From positions 90,358-154,357 of the forward strand of contig NZ_JAGDYP010000001.1 of the NCBI RefSeq assembly GCF_017565765.1: DNA of 64,000 nt, in the 5' to 3' direction. The stretch's first letter is position 1. Every line of letters begins with the position of its first letter. Positions 1 to 9,140 of this stretch are shown here, piece by piece. The notes below the pieces were generated by a model. That model was not told where the DNA came from. It was given only the letters and a program-made list of their open reading frames with translations, and ran no database searches. Position numbers and translations under genes: made by a program. This stretch comes from Capnocytophaga bilenii (GTDB taxonomy: Bacteria; Bacteroidota; Bacteroidia; Flavobacteriales; Flavobacteriaceae).

Positions 1-1024
1 CCGATAATGGTAAAAAATAAAGTGCATCCGATAACACAAAATTACTACCAAACTCTCTTGTAATAGCTCTCTTTCGTCTGTTGAAATAGGTTAGTAAACT
101 TGGCGATACCCATCCCGTTAAAAAATTTATCCTATGCGCATTATTAGTAGGAATAAAAGCAGGATTTACAAAATTAATACTTATAGAACCATCTGCCGTA
201 GTAAGTCCTGTTTTAGTATCATTAATATAAAATTCACTAAAGGTAACTCCATTGATAGTTATAGGTTCGTAAAGCTTAAATCCTTTTTCAGTAATAGCAA
301 AAGCTCTTTGGTCATATTTCTGATTATTATCCCACAAAAAAGCAAGTTGCCTATAACTAGAGAAAAATTTCAGCGTTACTTCAGTACCATTTGCCATAAT
401 AGGAGTTAATGCCTTGTTTTTTAATGTATTTGTGTTTTCACGTAACTTATTCAAAAAAGCCTCCCTATCCCCTTCTAATTTTTTCAAAGTCGCAAGGTTG
501 TTAGATTTTCTCCCTCTCAACATTAAAACCCCATTTTCTTCTTTCAAGATTACAAATTCTGTTTCTCCTCCTCGTCCTGAAGGAAAATTATTTGTAACGT
601 ATGAAAAATGGTGTAGTGAACTATCATAAGTTTCAAAACTCAAAGTAGGTCCCTCTGTAGTTGTATAGCTAAAGTATGAACTACTCTCATTATTATTAGC
701 TTTCACTTCCGATGAGGAGGTTACCATTCCTTCGTTAAACTTTAATACAGTGCTATATCCACCTATGCTACGAGGGTAGCGAGGATAGTCTCTTTCAGTT
801 GCAAAAACAGTAGGATTATATGGGTATGCCCAAAAAGCCGTATTATTTACACCTGGGTAACTCGTTAGCACCCAATAGGTATCAGGAGTTTCCAACAAGT
901 CCTTATAAGTTTGTAGCACTTCCGCACTCCGTTCAGATGGTTTCTTGCTAAACAATTCTTTTTCTTTATAATCACAGCTCGTAAAAGTGAGAAGAGCAAA
1001 TGCTATGTATATATATCTTTTCAT
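1..1024 (-). CDS. DUF4302-type lipoprotein, 3' end cut by window edge
   Basis: Reading the minus strand from an ATG at 1024 gives an uninterrupted frame to base 1, so at least 341 codons with the C-terminus outside the window. The N-terminus is a lipoprotein signal: a hydrophobic stretch, then F-T-S-C with the lipid-accepting Cys at residue 17. The mature start (KKPSERSAEVLQTYKDLLE) resembles the opening of DUF4302 proteins, which accompany SusC/SusD pairs. The function of the family is unknown to me; a surface or periplasmic role with the uptake system is inferred. It begins 2 bases after the stop of the metallohydrolase gene, so it is probably the fourth gene of the susC operon. Confidence 0.75.
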   Translation of the reverse strand, partial: MKRYIYIAFALLTFTSCDYKEKELFSKKPSERSAEVLQTYKDLLETPDTYWVLTSYPGVNNTAFWAYPYNPTVFATERDYPRYPRSIGGYSTVLKFNEGMVTSSSEVKANNNESSSYFSYTTTEGPTLSFETYDSSLHHFSYVTNNFPSGRGGETEFVILKEENGVLMLRGRKSNNLATLKKLEGDREAFLNKLRENTNTLKNKALTPIMANGTEVTLKFFSSYRQLAFLWDNNQKYDQRAFAITEKGFKLYEPITINGVTFSEFYINDTKTGLTTADGSISINFVNPAFIPTNNAHRINFLTGWVSPSLLTYFNRRKRAITREFGSNFVLSDALYFLPLS

Positions 1025-1026
1025 CG

Positions 1027-2112
1027 TTAATTGTCATTTAAAATTGAAAAATCTTTTCTTTGTACAGGCACACCGTCAAAAGTCTTTCCTGCTACATAAG
1101 GATAACGACTGCGTATTTCAGCGCGAAACTCATCAAGATTGATATTCCAAGTGTTGCTAAGATATTGTTTCATAATAGCCATTTTTTGCTCTATCTTTTC
1201 TTTACCTGTATATCGTTCTGTATCCCTTATTTTTACATTAGCTTCTGCTAACACCTCTTCCCATACACTTGCCGACTCATAACCTGCTGTATTACCATAG
1301 TTTACAAACTTAGCTTTCCAAGCTGTATATAACGCATCGTCAAAACCATCTCCATCGGTATCCAAACTGCTATCGCTGGTAGCACAACCACAGTCCAACG
1401 AAGCATTGTAATACACTATATAACGTGCCAATAACTCTACAAAGTCCTCATCGTGGTCAAAGCTCGAATAAGCTGTAATAAATCCTGCTTTCAAATAATC
1501 CTTAGTACTTCCCCAGTAAGAAAAACAATTACCTCCTTGGTAGTCGTTTAGTGATATTTTTTCATAATCAGTACCATACAACACCGATTGGTGTAATGTA
1601 TGCGAATTTTCGTGGTATAGCGTAACCAATAGGTTATCGTTTAGCCAATAAATATTATTAGGCTCTATGTTGTTTATCTCGGTTAAGTGTACTTTAGTCC
1701 CTGCCATAGCAAGTCCCACATTTTTAGAACCATCAGTGTTAAAAGCTGGCTGTCCCAACAATACAAGTGTATTGAAAGAATGTTCTTTCAAAAACCTTTG
1801 TGAAGTAATTTTCACATAAGGCTCTATGAATAAGTATTTAAATACATTTACAAATTCTACTGCCTTATCGTATTGTGTAGGTGTATAGGGATACTCTCGG
1901 TTAATAAATTTTTTATCCTGAAAACGATACACTACCTCTATACCGTAAGGTCCCGCAATGTATTTGTCTAAATATTTATCCAATCGGTTTTGAGGATTCA
2001 AAGGGCGTTGAGGAGTAGCGTTTTCTTTCATCACCTCCTCAGGAATTATATCATCGTTATCACAGCCCATAAAGCTGAGTGCAACGAGCAAAGGAAATAT
2101 TATTTTTCTCAT
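1027..2112 (-). CDS. SusC/D-associated zinc metallohydrolase lipoprotein
   Basis: A 361-aa lipoprotein with lipobox F-M-G-C (Cys17). A HExxH zinc site (H-E-N-S-H, residues 167-171) follows a hydrophobic stretch, as in gluzincin-type metallopeptidases. This matches the family described as substrate-import-associated zinc metallohydrolase lipoprotein, which occurs next to SusC/SusD. It probably sits on the outer membrane and cuts or processes the ligand taken up by the adjacent transporter; the substrate cannot be read from the sequence. It lies 32 bases after susD and 2 bases before the DUF4302 gene, consistent with one transcript. The third zinc ligand is not assigned with confidence; a D-H-D-E-D segment about 60 residues downstream of HENSH is a candidate region. 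Confidence 0.85.
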   Translation of the reverse strand: MRKIIFPLLVALSFMGCDNDDIIPEEVMKENATPQRPLNPQNRLDKYLDKYIAGPYGIEVVYRFQDKKFINREYPYTPTQYDKAVEFVNVFKYLFIEPYVKITSQRFLKEHSFNTLVLLGQPAFNTDGSKNVGLAMAGTKVHLTEINNIEPNNIYWLNDNLLVTLYHENSHTLHQSVLYGTDYEKISLNDYQGGNCFSYWGSTKDYLKAGFITAYSSFDHDEDFVELLARYIVYYNASLDCGCATSDSSLDTDGDGFDDALYTAWKAKFVNYGNTAGYESASVWEEVLAEANVKIRDTERYTGKEKIEQKMAIMKQYLSNTWNINLDEFRAEIRSRYPYVAGKTFDGVPVQRKDFSILNDN

Positions 2113-2144
2113 AACGGTCTCTTTTTTAAATTATTTCTAAAAGG

Positions 2145-3782
2145 TTATCTAGGGTTTGCTTGCATCCCTGCCCCAATGGCTGCATCGGGTAGTTGTAGCG
2201 TGCGTCTTAAGTCGTTAGGAGGCAAAATAGCTTTAATAGTAGAAAGGTTTCTATCACTATTATCGCGCTCATAGCGAGCCACTTCTATATTGTAGCGGCG
2301 TATATCTTGCCAGCGTAAGCCTTCACCCAAAGTAAGAATACGCCTACACTGTAGTACATAGTGTAATAAAGGTTCTTGTATACCGTCATTTACTATTGTA
2401 AATGAGGGTGATAAACGTTTCTTCTGGGTGGCACCATTGTTAGTAGCTGTAGATGAATATTCCAGTCCGTTATAAAAATCAACAATTTCTTGTTGTGTAA
2501 ATTCGTTCTTGCTGGTATATCCTCCTATGGTTACATCTTTTTTTATAAATTTAGCCGTCCACATATTTAGGTCGGTAATAGCACTTTGATATTGTTGCAA
2601 ATGTATTTTAGCTTCTGCACGCACCAATAGCGTTTCATCTGTAGTAAAAGGCACTATTATACTCTTTGTTGTGTTGGCACCCATTTCTGTTTTAGCAGTA
2701 AATTTAGGAAATTTATCCAGTACAACCCCATCAGCTCGGGCACTAGTAGGTATAAAAGGCTCAAAATAGTAGTAATTAAATACAAAATTAGTACTTGATT
2801 GTCTTTGTTGATACCACACATTGGCAGTTACCAAAGTTTCTTCACTATTAGTACGCCTATTATGTACAAACCGAACAGTATAAGGATTGAAATACAAAAC
2901 CGACATATCTGAATTTACAGGTAAAAGTAATAAATTAGCAATATGGCTTTCTTTAGTATAGTAAATTGCAAACCTACCAAATACTTTTCCTCCAGTTTTA
3001 TTAGCATCGGTAAAATCGCTCCAGTTGCGCAATAAGCCTGCCGTAGTAGCATTATTAGTAGTTAGTACTACATTAGCAGCATCTAAGGATTTTTGCCATT
3101 GTTGATAGTACAAATAAAAACGTGCTGCAAAAGCATAAGCCGCTTTTTTATTGAAGTGATATTTAGGCGTTTTATAATAGCTATCGTTTATCAGTGGTAA
3201 GCCTGCTGTTAGGTCAGCATCTATTTTGGCATATACCTCAGCCACAGTACCCCTATCGTATTTAGGAAAAAGTTTTTCTTCGGGACGCAACATATAAGGA
3301 ATACCCAAATCGGTAGCGCTGGTGGTAGGATTATAAGGTTTTGAAAAAAGATTAACTAGTACAAAGTGAGCATAAGCTCTTGCCAATAAGGCTTCTCCTT
3401 TGCTCGCTTTCACTTCGGCAGAGTTACCCATCTTCTCAAGGGCTTCCAATGCTGTATTAGCTGTATTAATCGCTTGGTAGTGAGCTGTCCAAACGTTTTG
3501 TAACCCATCTTTATTAGAGTATTCTTTTATCACCTGCCAATACGAAGCCTCTACACTCAAGTAGTTCGCATTAGATATAATAGTACCATTATCATCTATA
3601 TTGTCTGATGATAACTCACTAATAAGTGCTTCACTACTTTTAGGATAGGCATTAGTAAGCAAGCGGCGCGCTTTTTCGGGAGTATCTATGCGCACTTGGT
3701 TATCAGGTATTTCATCTAACAGATTGTTACAAGCAGTTAAACTACAAGCCGTTAGTATTAGGGTATATATCTTTTTCATCAT
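2145..3782 (-). CDS. SusD/RagB family nutrient-binding outer membrane lipoprotein
   Basis: A 545-aa protein with a lipoprotein signal (L-T-A-C, Cys18) followed by N-N-L-L-D-E-I-P-D, the usual start of mature SusD proteins. The central part has the alpha-helical TPR-like layout of the family (alternating A-A-rich helices around residues 90-240), and the C-terminus keeps the typical R-W-Q-D-I-R-R-Y segment. SusD forms the lid of the SusC barrel on the cell surface and captures ligand. It lies 23 bases downstream of susC. The sugar, peptide or metal complex bound cannot be deduced; no glycoside hydrolase is present in the visible part of the locus. Confidence 0.93.
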   Translation of the reverse strand: MMKKIYTLILTACSLTACNNLLDEIPDNQVRIDTPEKARRLLTNAYPKSSEALISELSSDNIDDNGTIISNANYLSVEASYWQVIKEYSNKDGLQNVWTAHYQAINTANTALEALEKMGNSAEVKASKGEALLARAYAHFVLVNLFSKPYNPTTSATDLGIPYMLRPEEKLFPKYDRGTVAEVYAKIDADLTAGLPLINDSYYKTPKYHFNKKAAYAFAARFYLYYQQWQKSLDAANVVLTTNNATTAGLLRNWSDFTDANKTGGKVFGRFAIYYTKESHIANLLLLPVNSDMSVLYFNPYTVRFVHNRRTNSEETLVTANVWYQQRQSSTNFVFNYYYFEPFIPTSARADGVVLDKFPKFTAKTEMGANTTKSIIVPFTTDETLLVRAEAKIHLQQYQSAITDLNMWTAKFIKKDVTIGGYTSKNEFTQQEIVDFYNGLEYSSTATNNGATQKKRLSPSFTIVNDGIQEPLLHYVLQCRRILTLGEGLRWQDIRRYNIEVARYERDNSDRNLSTIKAILPPNDLRRTLQLPDAAIGAGMQANPR

Positions 3783-3805
3783 ATGCTAAGTTTAAATGTT
3801 AAGTA

Positions 3806-6712
3806 TTAAAGTCCTACACGTAATGTAAAAATCAATCGTTTAGGCTGAATAGGTGTACCAGTCGCCAAATAGTCAGGGTCATCACCATTCAGTTTTTTAT
3901 CAGCATATAGTAGAGCAAGGTTAGTACCTTGTACTTTGATACTCAGCTGGCGAAGGTGATTTCTCTTCAAGAAGTCTTTATCAAAAGTATAGCCTATAGA
4001 AATCTCTTTCAAGCGTATATTATCACCTTTAGCAATACGAATATCAGTATAATCATAGGTGCTATAAGCTCGTACTAAAGGATCTCTTTGATATTGCTCA
4101 AGCATATAAGAGGTAAATGTCCTTGGCATATTAGTTATTTTTTCATCACCTTCTTTTAGCCAACGATTATTTACTTCACGAGGGGCAGAACCATATTCAG
4201 TAACATAAGCATTAATAATCTTGCTAAGACGTACTACGTTACCGTAAGAATACGTAAATACCACACCTAATGACAATCCTTTATAAGTAAATGAATTGCT
4301 CAAACTTCCTTTATCAGTAGGAATGAGTGTACCCGAGTATTTAAGAAAGTCTACATTTCGGCTGTCAAAACTTATACCACTCATAGTAGGGTTCCCGTCA
4401 GCTCCTATAAAGGTAGGTAGTCCTTTTTCGTTCAAACCGTTAAAAGGTACCGAAAAGAGTGAGTTCAGCGGATAACCTTCTTTTGCAAAACCTACAGAAC
4501 CGTTAGAGGTAGAGTAGCCTGTCATATCCTTAATTGTAGGGGCAGTAAGTAGTTTGGTAATTTTATTAGTAGCACGAGAGTGAATAAACGACGTTTTCCA
4601 GCTGAAGTCTGCTGTTTTTATATTCGTAGTTTCTAACCCAAATTCCAAACCTTGAATACGCATCTCTGCCATATTTCCTTTTTTGGTTACGACACCTCCC
4701 ACACCTTGTGTTGTAATGTTACCTATCAAGTCGTAGCTATTACGGTTAAACCACTCTGCCGATATATTGATGCGATTATTAAATAATCCAAATTGGGTAC
4801 CGAGGTTTAACTCTTGGTTTTTCTCGTAAGTAAGGTCGTGATTGGCTGCATTTTTTATATATAAAGCCGTTTCACGCTCATTAGAGTTACGCCAAGGTAT
4901 ATCGGTATAAATTTGAGAAAGCGAATTGGTAATTGAAGGTGATATTGCAGTTATCCCAAAAGATGCTTTAAATGATAAGTGTGAGAGAGGTTTAAGTTTA
5001 GGGAAGAAACTTTCATTGGTTACATTCCAGCTTACCCCCGTATTCCAAGTTGGCATCCAGCGTATATAACGCGATTCTGCAAATTTGTTAGACGCATCGT
5101 AGCGCAAAGTGCCGTTAAAGCTATAACGATTTAAAAACGTATAACTCATATTGCCAAAAAGTGCTTGGTTGTTATTCACTGTGTTGTTAATGGCGTAATA
5201 ACCTTTATTTTCCTCTTGTCGTTTTTTGAAGAATAAATAAGAGTAATAACTATGGTTTCCAGAATTGTAAAGCACTCCATAATCTTCATTTTCATCTACG
5301 TGGCGTTTTGTATTGTCCATTTCAAAACCTGCCAACATTGTCAAGGCGTGCATACCATTTTTGAAACTATCATTGTAGCGTAAGGTCGTACGAAAGTTAT
5401 TAGTAAAAGTAGAAGTTTCTCGTTTAGAACGTATTCCACCTTCTGGCAGTACCGAGATAGGCAAAGCAAAAGGATCATTAGGATCTTTATACAAATAAGT
5501 ATTGTTACTGCGTATTATATCGGTCGACATTTCGCGATATGACATTGCTTCGTTTGAATTTTCAGTACGCTCAGTATTGCGTATGAGCGTTTGGTAACGC
5601 ACAGCTCCCATCATAGCCGCTTCCAATTTTGCGTTTATTTTCCACGTAAGTTGTGCTTGCAAGCGCACATTAGAAGTATATTTGTTTCGGTAAGCATTAT
5701 CTATCTCATTAAATATATTATAGGGAGTATGTCTGTAAGTGTAATAGGCTTTAGGGTCTAAAGTACGTGAATAACCCAAAGCATAGTTATACAAATCCCT
5801 CTCAGGGTCTCTTTCTTCTCTATACGACAAATCATTGATGATATTCAAGCGAAGTTTCTTTGATAGATTGTAGTTGGCATTTAAGTTACCTGCGTATTGT
5901 TGTAGCGTACTTCCTTTTGTCCATCCTGGGTCGTTTAGCATACTCAAGGCTGCATAATAGGTAGATTTTTCATTCCCCGAAGTAAAAGAAAGTGTATAAT
6001 TTTGCATTATATTAGTTTGAAACAATTCATTAAACCAATTAGTATTTCTAAGAGCTGCTTCTCGCAAATATGCATTACGTCCTGCATCGGTATTAGGAAC
6101 TATAGCATTACCATTAGCATCAAGTTCTCGGTAGAGTTTATACATTTTATAAATAAGCCCCGATTGAGCGTAATAATCATCTACCTTGAAGTGTCCATTC
6201 TCTATAAACTCCTTATATAGTATTGCCTGATTTTGTGAGTTCATAATATTGTATTGTCCATAGGTAGGAATAAACCTAAAGGTAGACTCATTGGTATAAG
6301 TTATATTACTACTACCTGTACTACCGCGTTTGGTGGTGATTACCACTACCCCACCAATAGCTCGCTGCCCATAAATAGCCGTTGCCGAAGCATCTTTCAG
6401 TATTCTAAAACTATCAATACTTTCAGCTGTAAGCCCTGGTATAGCAGAAGCTATAAGCATCTTAGCATCGTCCGATACCAAATCTTCAGGCTTAAGGTCT
6501 ACCGTATCTTCCAAGATTACCCCATTGAGCACCCATAAAGGCTTGTTACTCCCCGAAATTGAAGTCTCACCCCTCGTATTGGTATTCATAGGCGTTTGGG
6601 CTGTAGCTGTTTGGGTAGTTTGCACCGTAGTTTTCGTTTGTTGAGCAAACAACGTACTTGCAGTAGCCAAACAAAGTAATAAAAATAATTTGTTCAGTTT
6701 TTCCATAGTCAT
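3806..6712 (-). CDS. SusC/RagA family TonB-linked outer membrane transporter
   Basis: TonB-dependent outer membrane barrel of about 968 aa. I start at the ATG at 6712 (second ATG at 6706), because it is directly followed by a signal peptide ending L-F-A-Q; the longer frame begins with a TTG at 6793 and adds an unconvincing charged leader. Plug motifs are clear: the short L-W-V-L-N-G-V-I form of the family signature, then S-I-D-S-F-R-I-L-K-D-A-S-A-T-A-I-Y-G and G-G-V-V-V-I-T-T-K. The N-terminal carboxypeptidase-like domain found in many SusC proteins is missing; the plug follows the signal peptide almost at once. The rest is beta-barrel ending in a typical aromatic-poor V-G-L. First gene of the minus-strand operon with susD, the metallohydrolase and the DUF4302 gene. 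Confidence 0.93.
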   Translation of the reverse strand: MTMEKLNKLFLLLCLATASTLFAQQTKTTVQTTQTATAQTPMNTNTRGETSISGSNKPLWVLNGVILEDTVDLKPEDLVSDDAKMLIASAIPGLTAESIDSFRILKDASATAIYGQRAIGGVVVITTKRGSTGSSNITYTNESTFRFIPTYGQYNIMNSQNQAILYKEFIENGHFKVDDYYAQSGLIYKMYKLYRELDANGNAIVPNTDAGRNAYLREAALRNTNWFNELFQTNIMQNYTLSFTSGNEKSTYYAALSMLNDPGWTKGSTLQQYAGNLNANYNLSKKLRLNIINDLSYREERDPERDLYNYALGYSRTLDPKAYYTYRHTPYNIFNEIDNAYRNKYTSNVRLQAQLTWKINAKLEAAMMGAVRYQTLIRNTERTENSNEAMSYREMSTDIIRSNNTYLYKDPNDPFALPISVLPEGGIRSKRETSTFTNNFRTTLRYNDSFKNGMHALTMLAGFEMDNTKRHVDENEDYGVLYNSGNHSYYSYLFFKKRQEENKGYYAINNTVNNNQALFGNMSYTFLNRYSFNGTLRYDASNKFAESRYIRWMPTWNTGVSWNVTNESFFPKLKPLSHLSFKASFGITAISPSITNSLSQIYTDIPWRNSNERETALYIKNAANHDLTYEKNQELNLGTQFGLFNNRINISAEWFNRNSYDLIGNITTQGVGGVVTKKGNMAEMRIQGLEFGLETTNIKTADFSWKTSFIHSRATNKITKLLTAPTIKDMTGYSTSNGSVGFAKEGYPLNSLFSVPFNGLNEKGLPTFIGADGNPTMSGISFDSRNVDFLKYSGTLIPTDKGSLSNSFTYKGLSLGVVFTYSYGNVVRLSKIINAYVTEYGSAPREVNNRWLKEGDEKITNMPRTFTSYMLEQYQRDPLVRAYSTYDYTDIRIAKGDNIRLKEISIGYTFDKDFLKRNHLRQLSIKVQGTNLALLYADKKLNGDDPDYLATGTPIQPKRLIFTLRVGL

Positions 6713-6750
6713 TATTTTAGTTTTACTACCTATTATCTTTACATTCCTTT

Positions 6751-6780
6751 TTGTAGGTTCAGTATTTTTTAATACTTTTG
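6751..6780 (+). promoter_or_regulatory. Bacteroidota promoter for the acyltransferase gene
   Basis: TTG at 6751-6753, 19-base spacer, TACTTTTG at 6773-6780 (consensus TAnnTTTG). The ATG follows 34 bases after the -7 box. A 6-bp inverted repeat AGTATT/AATACT (6761-6776) overlaps it, in the space shared with the divergent susC gene. Confidence 0.75.
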
Positions 6781-6814
6781 TAAAGTAATACAATATTTAT
6801 TATTTTTTAAAACA

Positions 6815-7771
6815 ATGAAACAACGTAATCTTCTTATTGATGTACTTAAAGGATTTACTATTATCTTAGTAGTAATGGGGCACGCCTCGCAATGGTTCTC
6901 AGGTGATGACCGTTCCAATCCTTTTTATGTAACTATCTACGCTTTTCATATGCCCTTATTTATGTTCCTATCAGGCTATGTGTGTTATAACAATCGTGGT
7001 GAAATAAACTTATTTAAACGTTTTCAAGTGCTGGTAATCCCTTTTTTTGTTTGGTTTTTTATCTCACTCGCCTTCCACAAAGAAATTATTTATCCCAATA
7101 TAGTAATAGAAAAACTTCTCATTCTGCTAAAGAACCCTGCTAAGGGAATGTGGTTCTTATGGTTGTTGTTCTGGCAATGTGTGTTACTATATCTTGCTAT
7201 TAAAGTCAACAAACAACGCGAAGTGTTTGTACTTATAGGGTTATGGAGTATCCTTATTTTCATTCATCGCATTTTAGGTGCTCCTATTCCTTTTTACGGA
7301 CTTTCAGATTTATGTTGGTATCTCCTTTACTTTACAATAGGTTATGTACTACATAAATACGAACCCATTGCTATAAAAGTGATACGCCCTGCAGGCTGGT
7401 GCAGTTTGATCATTTTCCCTACCTTACTCTTCATTACTATAGATCCCGCAGAAAATCTATTTTATGCACTCCGTCTCTATTGTTTAGCACTATCAGGTAC
7501 TTTTGCTTCCTATGTGTTTTGGGAATGGATAACCCAACGTAACAGCCTCTTAAAGCGATGCCTTGTCTATTTAGGAGGTATCTCGTTAGAAATATATGTT
7601 ACACACTATTATTTTCGCTTTTTAAAACAATACATTACAAAATATATAGGTGATAATTTCTATATCAATGTAATTGTATTTACAGCTTTAGCTATTTTAG
7701 GTTGCGTACTTACCGAATTGCTCATTCGTCGTATCAAACCCTTGCGCCGTATTCTTTACGGACGCTTTTAG
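6815..7771 (+). CDS. Acyltransferase family 3 integral membrane protein
   Basis: A 318-aa polytopic membrane protein with about ten hydrophobic segments. The N-terminus (I-D-V-L-K-G-F-T-I-I-L-V-V-M-G-H, His23) is the signature of acyltransferase 3 enzymes (OafA/YrhL/NodX-like), which move acetyl or other acyl groups onto surface polysaccharides or other extracytoplasmic acceptors. The acceptor is unknown. It stands alone: divergent from susC and overlapping by 4 bases the end of the convergent DUF4369 gene. Its own promoter is visible. Confidence 0.85.
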   Translation: MKQRNLLIDVLKGFTIILVVMGHASQWFSGDDRSNPFYVTIYAFHMPLFMFLSGYVCYNNRGEINLFKRFQVLVIPFFVWFFISLAFHKEIIYPNIVIEKLLILLKNPAKGMWFLWLLFWQCVLLYLAIKVNKQREVFVLIGLWSILIFIHRILGAPIPFYGLSDLCWYLLYFTIGYVLHKYEPIAIKVIRPAGWCSLIIFPTLLFITIDPAENLFYALRLYCLALSGTFASYVFWEWITQRNSLLKRCLVYLGGISLEIYVTHYYFRFLKQYITKYIGDNFYINVIVFTALAILGCVLTELLIRRIKPLRRILYGRF

Positions 7772-8520
7772 TTAGCATTCTCGTTTTCTTTTTCTTTTTC
7801 CCTATTCATTTCTCTTTTTCGTGATACCTCTATAAAGGTTTTAAATTCCTTGCCATAGGTAGAAGCAGCTACCTCTTTTGAAAGTTTGTTGTAAATAGAA
7901 TCTAAGTATTTTACCCTTGTATTAGGTGCATCTACTAATACCACATAAGGTGTTATATACGAATCGGGGTGGGTAAGTGCGTAGTTCAGTACAAATAAAT
8001 GTCTGCGAAAGTTATTCTTTTCAGATACTGTATTTAGTGAATCTACCAGCTTCATCTTCCCTGCTTTAAAAGCATTCACTTGTTTTTCTAATAATTCAGC
8101 ATTTCTATTAGAAAACTGGCGCATCACTTTAGAGTATTCAGCGTATTGTTTTTGTGATTCAGAACCACTTACCCTCGCCTTTACCTCCAACATATCATAC
8201 GAGCTATTAATTGTAATTTTCTTAGGCTCACCAAAGAACATCAATCTATCACCAAGGTCAGTGCCTGCTTGTTTGTGAAGGTCTAAGTAAAGGTAAAAAA
8301 CTTCAGGTGTCTTTAAAGGCTGTTTAAAGCTAAATTTGCCACTGCCATTTGCCACTACCGAGTCTATATTTACGAGCTTATCTTTTATGTACTTCTGCAA
8401 ATAGATAGTCCCTATTTTTAGCCCATTGATATCACCCTCCACTGTCATTGTATCCTTCTCTTCTGTATCATTACAACTAATTAAAAATAAAGCTGTTATG
8501 GCTATAAAAACTTTTTTCAT
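7768..8520 (-). CDS. DUF4369-containing lipoprotein
   Basis: A 250-aa lipoprotein (lipobox L-I-S-C, Cys16). Residues about 26-110 match the DUF4369 pattern: V-E-G-D-I-N-G-L-K-x-G-T-I-Y-L-Q, then a D-S-V segment and G-x-F-x-F. In Bacteroidota this domain commonly precedes a thioredoxin-like (AhpC/TSA) domain. Here no C-x-x-C is present and the C-terminus ends in a charged tail rich in K, E and N, so this is a DUF4369 protein without a redox module. Function unknown. Its stop overlaps the acyltransferase 3' end by 4 bases (convergent). Confidence 0.8.
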   Translation of the reverse strand: MKKVFIAITALFLISCNDTEEKDTMTVEGDINGLKIGTIYLQKYIKDKLVNIDSVVANGSGKFSFKQPLKTPEVFYLYLDLHKQAGTDLGDRLMFFGEPKKITINSSYDMLEVKARVSGSESQKQYAEYSKVMRQFSNRNAELLEKQVNAFKAGKMKLVDSLNTVSEKNNFRRHLFVLNYALTHPDSYITPYVVLVDAPNTRVKYLDSIYNKLSKEVAASTYGKEFKTFIEVSRKREMNREKEKENENAN

Positions 8521-8549
8521 AAAGGTATAGTAAAATTAATTTGATGTGG

Positions 8550-8579
8550 CAAAAGTAATAAAAAAAATCATATTAACAA
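8550..8579 (-). promoter_or_regulatory. Bacteroidota promoter for the DUF4369 gene
   Basis: On the minus strand TTG (8579-8577), 19-base spacer, TACTTTTG (8557-8550). The ATG is 30 bases downstream. Confidence 0.75.
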
Positions 8580-8651
8580 GTTTTTATAACATTCAATCTG
8601 TAAAAAATACATTATATATAATCAATCCTATCTATCTATAAATAATTTTTG

Positions 8652-8659
8652 TATATTTG
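8652..8659 (+). promoter_or_regulatory. Probable -7 element for moaD
   Basis: TATATTTG fits TAnnTTTG and lies 41 bases before the moaD ATG. No TTG sits at the right distance upstream, so only the -7 half is supported. Confidence 0.5.
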
Positions 8660-8700
8660 CACCCACTTGTATTACTTACAATTAATAACACATAGAAACA

Positions 8701-8934
8701 ATGGTACAAATTAAAATCTTTGGTAAGCTTACCGAGCTTTTCGGTACCGATACCTACAGTACTTCTTTTGATAAAAAAACAGTAGCCGAGCTAAAAGCCC
8801 AGCTACATAATACTTTTCCTACCCTTGCTACAATGACCTACCTTGTGGTAGTAAATAACCAAAAAGCTAATGATGATACTATTATACCCGTCAATGCTTC
8901 ATTGGCACTACTACCACCTTATTCTGGAGGATAG
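8701..8934 (+). CDS. moaD: Molybdopterin synthase sulfur carrier subunit MoaD
   Basis: A 77-aa ubiquitin-like protein of the MoaD/ThiS family, ending in P-Y-S-G-G. The C-terminal Gly-Gly is adenylated by MoeB and converted to a thiocarboxylate, the sulfur donor for molybdopterin synthase (with MoaE). Start I-K-I-F-G-K-L-T-E and the L-P-P-Y-S-G-G end are family features, and moaC/B, moaE and moeB lie just downstream on the opposite strand, which decides MoaD over ThiS. Unusually, it is transcribed alone and convergent to the rest of the pathway genes. Confidence 0.9.
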   Translation: MVQIKIFGKLTELFGTDTYSTSFDKKTVAELKAQLHNTFPTLATMTYLVVVNNQKANDDTIIPVNASLALLPPYSGG

Positions 8935-8941
8935 AGAATGC

Positions 8942-9127
8942 TTATTTTTCTTTCTCTTTTTTTGCATTATTTATAAAGCTTAGAACCAAAGATGTAGCGT
9001 AAAGTAATCCCAATACACCCCACATTGCTCTACGCAACAAGCTATCGCTGTATATAATATTGTACCCTACTAATACAACCATAAGCACAAATAATACTAT
9101 TATAGCAACTTTCTTACTTTTCATCAT
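8942..9127 (-). CDS. Small two-helix membrane protein of unknown function
   Basis: A 61-aa protein with two hydrophobic segments (about residues 7-25 and 33-53) and a Lys/Glu-rich C-terminus. I do not recognise a family. It starts 13 bases after the moaC-moaB stop on the same strand, so it is probably the last gene of the moeB-moaE-moaCB transcript, and it ends 7 bases from the convergent moaD stop. Its position is the only hint to a role. Confidence 0.55.
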   Translation of the reverse strand: MMKSKKVAIIVLFVLMVVLVGYNIIYSDSLLRRAMWGVLGLLYATSLVLSFINNAKKEKEK

Positions 9128-9140
9128 TCACCACTAACCA

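Noticed and set aside
414-629. Plus-strand frames at 134-629 as genes
   Set aside because: They are shadows of the minus-strand DUF4302 gene, which has a lipoprotein signal and family-like sequence.
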